This document shows, piece after piece, positions 52,605-61,600 of a stretch of 64,000 nucleotides of DNA. The position numbers and the translations under genes were made by a program. How positions within the stretch are numbered: position 1 is the first letter of the stretch; every line of letters starts with the position of its first letter. Source of the DNA: Motacilla alba alba (taxonomy: Eukaryota; Chordata; Aves; Passeriformes; Motacillidae); contig NC_052030.1 of assembly GCF_015832195.1 (NCBI RefSeq), forward strand, positions 9,505,439 to 9,569,438, written 5' to 3'. Below the pieces are notes generated by a model that made no database searches, was not told where the DNA came from, and worked only from the letters and a program-made list of their open reading frames with translations.

Positions 52605-55600
52605 CTGCAACACACACCAGACAGGTCAGAGCAGAGCAGCCCCCACCCCACAGCTCTGCTGCCACATTCCCAAGCTCCCCTCTCAGGGACACCTGGCTCT
52701 GGAGAGCCATCCTTAACCAACCCCTCAGGATGGGCAAATTACAGCCCAAACCTCAGCTCCCTCCAACACATCCAGGTTGGCCACTGCTGAGGAGGGCAGC
52801 TGGATTCCAGCCCCACCAGATCCCTCAGAGCTCTGGGTGTTAAGCATTCCCACACCTGAGCAGCTGCCCCAAACTCAGACCGACAGAGTGTGAGCTGTAC
52901 CATTGAAAAACTTGATGATGTCTGTAAAATCCATGTTGTTCTCCAGGATGATGTCCCGGTACATCTCCACCAGGGCCAGGGCTATGAAGAGCACGTAGTG
53001 AGCAGAGGAGACGTGAGCAGCAGCCCAGATGGTCTCCCAGACAGCAAAGACATCATCGTACACCAGCTCTGTGAGCAGAGAACAGCAGTTACCACTCCAC
53101 TCACCCCACCCTGGCTCACAGAGCTCACAGCAGCGCTGGGGAGACACGCTGGGTGCTTCCTTCCCACAGGAACCTGCTCCAGCTGGAAGCAGAAGTCAGT
53201 CATCTGTAGGGAAAAATATTCTGCCCAGCAGCAGGTGACACAGGCCCCAGGACACACTCATGGAAAAGCTCAGCAGCAGCTCTGGAACAACAGGTTCTGT
53301 ATCTAGACAGAACAATCAGCCAGACATGAACCAGGGAAAAGTGAAAAGGAATTAAAATTAAGTTTAAACCTGCTGAGAAGCTTGGAAGCAGACCCTGCCC
53401 CACCCTTGGGTGGTCTCACACACCTCTCTTGAAGTCCAGGAGAAACCATCGGTAGCAGAAGTAGAAATGAGTGTAATCCCCATTCTGGTGCATCAGCTCA
53501 AAGAGCTCCGAGTCCAGAATCTGTCAAGAAAAGCAAAAGGAAACTCAGGAATAAGGCACCAACCATCCCTCTATCCCACTCCACCAGCTCCTCCCTCCCT
53601 TTCCTGGCACACACTGCTCCAGGCTGTCCTTAGAGCCCCTGCTGTCCCCCCTGTTCCCCAGCACTGAACCCCCACCCCAGCCCCTCCAGGACCAGCTTTC
53701 CCCCCGGGTGTGAGGAGCTGCCATCCCCATGCCAGGAGCTCTCACCTGGATCAGCGACCTCATGTTGGCAAAGTGGGTGTCCATGGCTCCTCCGTGGGGG
53801 AAGTTCTGGTTCATCCTCTTCATCAGCTCGGTGAAGCAGCTGAAAGCCAGAGCCTCTGTGCAGGGAGGGGAGACATCACTGCAGGGCTGCACGGCCACTG
53901 CTGCTCCTGCAGCAGCAACATCCCTCCAGAATGTCCAGGGTGGGCTCCTGGGAGCCAGGCAGCATCACAGGCAAACAGCATCCTGCTCCACACCTCCAGG
54001 CACTCCACTGCAAAGGGCCACCACCCACCTGGCACATCCCCACACAGGGACAGGGAAAGCAGAGCAGAGCCACTCACCATCATCCAGGATGACCAGGAGA
54101 GGGGCCAGCAGGTCACACATGCCCTGCACGTAGCCAATCTCAATGTGCTGCCAGATGTAGCTGTGTGAGAGAGCAGGAGAGGTGACCTGGGACCTGAGTG
54201 CCACAACCTGCCACCTCCTTTGCCCATGCCCTGTCTCCCTTCCCAGGATGCTGGGGCAAATCACATCTGTTCATTCTGTTATCCCTGTGATGCAAATGAT
54301 TAAATTCTTGTGGTGCCTCCCAGGTAAGGCGTGCGTGGCACAGTCCTGGATCAACACCCTGCCATGGCCACATCCAGGGACAATCCAGGGCTGTGCCACG
54401 GCCATTACAGGGCAAATCAGCACAGAGAAAAGCAAAATGGGAAAGCACAGCACAGTGGGGTCATTGGTTAAAGGGCAGAGACTGACAGAACTTGTTCACC
54501 TCTCATTCTCATCCTTCTCCCTCCATTCATCCCCTTGGTTCTCTCTGCAGACACTGCCTGCCTCCCCTTCCCATTCCCAGTGTCCCAGGAAGCACCAGCC
54601 CCGCAGGGATATCTTCCCTTTTTTGGTAGCAAGGCAAATCGTGTTCAGAGGGGACTCAGATCTGCTGCTGGCACAAGGGAAGGATCTTTTCCATCCTGCC
54701 CACTGGTTTTCCAAAATGTGCTGTGCTGAAGGTCTAATCTCAGCAGAGATCTCCAGCTCTGGCTGTCGGGTGAAGTGACAGCAGTGATGGAACAGCAGCT
54801 TCTCCTCATGTTTGCAAGATGAGTAATAATATTTCAGCCTTTGCTGCCTGTGAAGCAGGAGCTGAGCTGGAGCTGGTCTGAGCCTGTGAGTGTCACTAGG
54901 CAAGCTCTGAGTCACAAGGACTCAGAAATGCACCCAGGTCTGGCTCTCTCCTGGGATTTTGGGCAGGCACAAACCATGCCGGTGCTTCAGGCACTTTCTC
55001 ATTAGCACTACAGCTCTGTGGGCTGATCCTCATTAAAACTTTTACCAGGCATGCTCCAGGAAGCAGGTGGGCTGCACTGGTTCCTGGGCAGCCCAGGGAG
55101 CCCCTGCCTTGTCCAAAACCCCAGGACGCAGCAGTGACGGGGAAGGACAGCCGGACACCTCGGTCTGGGAACCGCCGCGTTCTTGGAGCTGCGGCCCCAG
55201 TGCTGGGTGACGAGGGGAGGAAGGCAAGGAGCAAAACTCCATAACCACACCCCAGTTTGAGGCTGCAGCCTGCAGGTGAATCCCAGGAAGGCCCCCACAG
55301 CCCCCACCTGCACATGACGTTGCGGAGCTTCTCCAGGTTGGCGGGGGTGAAGTACCAGTAGTTGCGGTCGCAGCGCTGCACATCCTTCTCGATGCGGTGC
55401 AGGTTCACTGTGTACATGTCCAGCAGCTCTGGCTGCCCAAAACAAGAGCAGAGTTGATTTGTTTTCCAGTAAAAAGCAAGGAGAGAGCTGCAAGGGCAGT
55501 GGAGAGACAGGGCAGAGTTTGGGTGGAAGGTGAGAGCCCTTCTAAGCCCAACTGCTGGATCAGCACAGGGTAAATGCAGGTAAATCCTGCCCCTCCACTC

Positions 55601-58600
55601 AGCCCCAGTGAGGCACATCTGGAGTGTGGTGCTCAGTTCTGGGCTTCACAGCTAAAGAAAGACAAGAGAGATTATTTGGGGTCCAAAGTATCTCTCTGAT
55701 GAGGAGAGACTGCGGAAGCTGGGCCTGGTCAGTCTAGAGAAGACTGAGAGGAAATCTCATCAATCCATACAAACATCTCAAATCAAAAAGAGAGTGCCAG
55801 ACTCTTTTCAGTGGTGCTGAGTGACAGCACAAGGAGCAATGGCCATAAAGTAAAATACAACATCATGAATTGAAACTTCTTCCCATGCAGAGTGGCAGAG
55901 CCCTGGAACAGCTGCCCAGGGAATGCATGGAACTTCCCTCTATGGAGACATCCCAAACCCACCTGGGCAGGATCCTGTGTCACCTACCCCAGGTGACCCT
56001 CCCTTGGCAGGGGATGATCTCCAGAGGGCCCTTCCCACTTCCCACCCCAGCTGCTCTGGGGTCCTGGAGGCAGCCAGGAAGGAGGCCCCCCATGCCAGGT
56101 CTGTACTTACAGAGTAGGTGACACCCGTGGAGGAGAGAGCAGCTGGTTCACTGCTGGTCAGATCAGTCACAGTCAGAGAGTCCAGTTGTGGGTACAGACT
56201 CTCCATCTCTGGCTCCTCAGAGAGGTTGTCCTCACTCTCCACCAGGCTCTGCTTCTCAGCCTCGCTGTCTGCCCAGCTCTCCACCACAGTCAGGGCCACA
56301 GTGTCACTGTCACGCAGGAGCCCCTCCGAGCCCTCACCCACGGGGACAAAATCCACGCTTCCACCAGTGGGAAATTCGCCTTCCAGGCTGTCTTGGCCCT
56401 GCAGCTTCTCCTCCTGGCCCCTGTCCGTGTCTGGTGGGGCTGGCAGGTCGGACCCAGCAGCCTTGCCCTGGGAGCTGGATGAGGATTTGGTGTTTTCCAG
56501 GGCACTGTCCTCGTTGCTGAAGCTGCGCTCCGAGAACCCCGATGTGATGGAGAAGTTTTGGGAAGAGGGGTGCCCAGAATCAGGGGAACACGTGCCGTTG
56601 GGGACTGTCCCATTGGGGATCTTGCTTTGTTTGCCATCTTCCAGCTGAGAATCTACTTCAGTCTGTTCCACCTCATCCACAGATTCAAACACCTGCAAAG
56701 TGGGAAGACATCCCAGGCATTCAGCAAATGTTAGCAACATGGGCACTACATCCCCAAGAGCTGTGTACTCATAGTGCCCATGTTCCCAGCAGTGGAGAGG
56801 GAGGAAAATCCCCCTTTAGCTTCTTCTGCCTGGATTTGAGTCAGTGCTTGGTCATTCGCACAGCTCCAAGCCTACAAATCCCTGCTCTAAAGCACTATGC
56901 TTTGCTTGGCATTATACACTGGGCAGAAATTTCAAGGGTGTTAAACACCTGGGCATGAGCAGAGAGCAGCCATGGGCCTTCAGGAGTGAGGCCACGGGGC
57001 AGAGCTGGCAGGTGAACATTGAACACCCCAAGCAGAGCACAGTTCTGACATTAGCAGCCCCAAAGCAGGTTGGGGACTCATTGACCTCTTCCAACACTGG
57101 TTCTGTTTGCCAGAAATCACCGTGGTTGTGGTGAGGGGTCAGCCCAAGCCAAGGCAGAGCCGTGGGGACAAGGAATGGAGGGACAAGGTGCTCACCTGGG
57201 TGCTGGAGCTGGAGTCGCTCTGCAGCCGGGCGTGGTTCTGCCGGCCGGAGCTGCAGCTCTGCGAGGACTGCAGGGGACAGGGAAGAAGGCAGTGAGAAAG
57301 AAAAGAAAAGAAAAGAAAAGGGGTCAGGCTGAGGGAACTCAAGCAGAGCTGGCACGTCTGCGGGTGAAGAACAAGGAGAAAATGCATCCAGTAAATATCT
57401 GACCCGTGGTTTTCCTGTCACATCCATGGTGCTGCATCACCCAGCACAGCGCCCTGCCTCGGCCCCTGACACTGCTGGGAAGGTGACAAAGCCAAAACTT
57501 TCTCAGGTCAATACACTTGTTCGAGTGCTGTGTGTTGGGTCTGAAGGAGCTGCTTTCCTCTGGCCTGAACGGAGGTCACTCCTCCCTGGAGTGCGAATTT
57601 CTACAAATCTCTGTCCTAATTTGGCAGCAATGCAGCTCAGCCCAGCTCCGTTTACATAAACGATGAAGTCAGGCTATAAAACAGTCCCTCCAAGCACATT
57701 CATGCTTTTTTCCTTTTCTTCAAGGACAAATATTGATGTTTTAAGCCAGACTCGGTGGAAGCAGCTCCTCTCAAAAGTCACGAGCACCCTGTTCTGGCTT
57801 CCAGCTGAAGCACAGAGGGAAGAGCTGGGCTTTGCAGGCACCAGCCTGGCTCCGTGGAGTCCCTCTGAGCAACCAGCCCACAATGAGAGCAAGTTCTCCC
57901 CCTGAACTGAGCAGAGGTGCAGAGCGTGGCCACGACATCACACACAAACAATAGGATTCTAAGAAAATACAGCACATTCAGAACAGCAGTTGTCCCCACC
58001 CTTGTATTGTGGGTGTTTGCTGGGCAGGGCTCTGGTGGGGAAAGGAAGGGCGACAGTTTTCCTCCATTACCATGGGAGCACTTAAAACAGGAAATTTCAG
58101 GTTGAGATGGGAAAAGGGGGGAACTTTTTGTGTGTTCACTCTGCCAGCTCCCTTCCCACACGTGGGTCCAAAGGAAGAGCCACGGTGGAGATGCTGAGGG
58201 GATAGGAACAATTCCTAGGGCTTCGGCCAATGGAGCAGCACCTCTGAGAGCTGCATCATCCAGTTCCACCCTGCCTCTGGCTCAGACCTGCCTTCCCTGC
58301 ACCTCTCCCTCTCTGGGCACACACGTAGCCTGCAGGACTGGGGCTGAGCTCATCTCTTTCCCAAAGCACCCACATAAACTTCCCAGAGGGAAGCAGATCA
58401 AATCTCTAGCGCTCACCTCCCCTCTGGGGCAGCAGCCTGAGGTCAGGGAATGCTCTGCCATGCTGGGCTCTTCTCCTCCAAGGACAAAAGTCATGGAAAC
58501 ACTCCCTGGACTCTGTTCCCAGAGCTGCCTTTCCTTTCACAGGCTTTTCCCTCCACACCCTTTGGTTTGGGCTGTGGATCTCATTCCTCACTGCATTGCT

Positions 58601-61600
58601 AAAACCGAGTCCCAAGGTGCTGAGTGTCCCCATGCATTACACAGTGTACTGAGGCTATGCTGAGGCTTCTTCCATGCTGGAAAAGGGAGCCAGGAAGCCC
58701 AGTGCCCTGCTTCACAGCCCCTTAGTGCCAGGAACAGGCTCTTCCTCCTCAACCCTACTCCATGGAGGTATTCCTGCCCCAGGAGTTCACCAGGTAATGA
58801 ATATTTCACTTCCACAGAAGACAGTGAGCAACAAAACACACAGGTGGGCACAGGGCAGGGCAGGAGGCTGGGCAGGACCTGTGTCTGCACCCCACAGGGA
58901 CTCTGCGTGGGCACTGCCCAAGCCCTCACCTCGTTGCTGATGGTCGAGTCCCTGTGCATCATCCTCTGGATGTGGGAGTCCAGACTGGCCCCCGAGGAGC
59001 ACTTGGCCAGGGCTGCGGCGTGGGACTCCTTCTCGCGCTGCCGGACGATGGCCTCGCAGCCCAGCCACTCTGCCATGGTGTGCTCGTAGCACGCCCGGGT
59101 CTGCTCGTCAGCCTGGGACACAGGGGGACAGGGGCTGGCAATGGCTGTCCCTGCAGAGCCCCAAACCAGCCCCAACTGTACCCCACGCAGGGTGGTGCAC
59201 ATTTGTGTGAACTCGTGGGACACAGCCACCCTTACCCTGCACAAAACGTGGCCAAAATTCGGATGGAAAAACGCCCATCCATCTCCTCCCTGCCCTCCCA
59301 AGGTGCACAAGGCACTGAACATGAGGAGCTGCACAGGCCAGGGACAAGCTTGGCCCTACCAATTCCTGCTGATCCAAGGGTTTGTCCCACTCCTACCTAC
59401 AGCCCAGTCCAGAGTGGACATGAGGGCCAATGGGCTCACAGGGGTGTGCTGAGGCTTCTTCCATGCTGGAAAAGGGAGCCAGGAAGCCCAGTGCCATGCT
59501 TCACAACCCCTTAGTGCCAGGAACAGGCTCTTCCTCCTCAGCCCTACTTCATACCATCTTCCTAACAGACCTCTGCTAGCAGACTGGGCAGGGCCAGTGA
59601 GCACACGGGGCTGCTGTTGTCAGCAGCACACCCTCACCAACCTCCTTCCTCTCTGCTTCTGTCATCCCAAACTGGTAATGGCCCAGCAGGAAGGGCCACA
59701 CAGCCTTCCTGATCTCGTGCTGGATCCCGCCGTAGTAGATCAGCCGCAGCAGCTCCTGGTCCTCGTAGCTCTGTGGGAAGAGAAGAGCCTGGGTCAGGGC
59801 ACAGACACAGCCAGGAGGTACAGGTGCCCCCAGCCTGGCTGTGCCACCCATCAGCACCACAGCTGATGCCTCAGGTTTTAGCTTTTATGTTTTTCAGATT
59901 CTGTGCTGCTTTGGTGTTCTGAGCTTCGTATTAGGGGATGGTGAGCTCTCTTCATGGAGTAGGGAGACAAAACAATTCCTCCTCCAGCTGGGGACCAAGG
60001 ACAACTGATCCGAATCTCAGGCCCAAGAGCATAAACAACATGGGCTGAAGAGAGGAAAACAAGGATGGGACTGCATGGGCTGGAGCTGTAATTGGACAAT
60101 TAACTCCAATATGCAAACAGAGCAGAACTTATAAAAGTGTGAGACCTCATGACCAGTCATCCATTTTGTGACCATTCTGGGTTCATCTTGGGTGTAGCCC
60201 TGGCTGGGCTCTTGTGCTGCCCAAGGTGTATCCACTGAGGCCTTCTAATTAATTCTTTAACTCTTTCTAGTCTCTGTGTCAGAGAGCCCCCATCCCCACT
60301 GCCCATGATCCCTCAGACCCCTGCCTGGGCTTAGGCAGAGCCAGAGGCTGAGGGTGGACATTTTGCTCTCCACACCAAAGAATGCCCCACAAAATCACTG
60401 AGGGCCACTGCTGTGCCCCTGAGGTGGCAGCACGTCAGGACCCCACTCAGGACAGCAGCACCTGGGTGACAGCCACTGCTGCAGGCAGGCTCTGAGCAGG
60501 AGCACTTGAAGAGGAGCAGTGCTCACTCCTCAGCTCTCACATGCCAAGGATTAGGAGCCTCAGGCTCCGTGCAGCCTGGGACAGCCTGGCTGACTTCCCT
60601 CCTCGAGGAACTTCTTGACGTGCTTCCCTACTCCCCCATGCTACACCCACTTCAGTGCCACTGCCCCGGGCTCCCTGAGGCCAGCAGAGCTGGTGTGTCC
60701 CCAGGGCATGGCCCTACCGAGCTGTCCTGCAGGTATCTGTGCCAGATGTCCACGGTGAGCCCCGCGCTGGCGCTGCAGGGGACGTCGGGGGACACGATGC
60801 TGTGGTTCACCAGCGCCGACAGGTGGGTCCTCACCGTGGACAGGTGTCTGCAGTAGGCCAACCCTGCAGCAGGAACACCGCACCTTCAGCTGGGGAACTC
60901 CAGGAAACACGAGGATGAAGAGCAGGAGAATGCTCTGGTCTCCTGGGGGAGACTTGGAGCAGGGAGTCTCCCGGGACAGGTCCCTCATGTTGTACCCCCA
61001 GTGCTGCTGCTCACAGGGCTCCAGGCTGAGAGTCAGAGCCCAGCTGTTTGCTCCCCACCCTGAGCACGTGCAGCAGGCTGGTGCCAGCTCCCCCAGCACC
61101 ACTGCCAGCCCAGGACCTCACCCCTCACCTGTCACACAACCCAAGGCAGCAGGGGGGGTGACAAGTACTCACATCCATAGAAGGCCCGGGACAGGATCTG
61201 GTACTTCATGTTGTCACACAACAGCTTCAGGGGAGCTCTGCCAACAGAAACACACAGGATGTGAGGGGAGAAAATGCTCCTGTGCATCCCCTCAGCCTGG
61301 CTTTGGTCCCACTGATCCAGCTTTGCCTGCAGGGATTCACCAGGGATGCTGCCTGGGTTCAGAGCAGCAATTCCTGCTGCCAGGCTATGGAGCAGCTGAG
61401 ATGTCCCAGATGCAGGGACAAGCCTCACCTCAGCCACATCCCAGTGACCCTGCCATGGCTCCTGGACACTGAGCCCTGGCTCTGCTGTGCCCTCGTACCT
61501 CTCGTGGCTGCAGCCGTTGGCCGGGCCCCCGTCGGAGGAGCCGCTCTGGGAGCAGGAGGAGCAGGAGGATTTGCGGGTGCTGGGCTGCCACATGGGGGGC

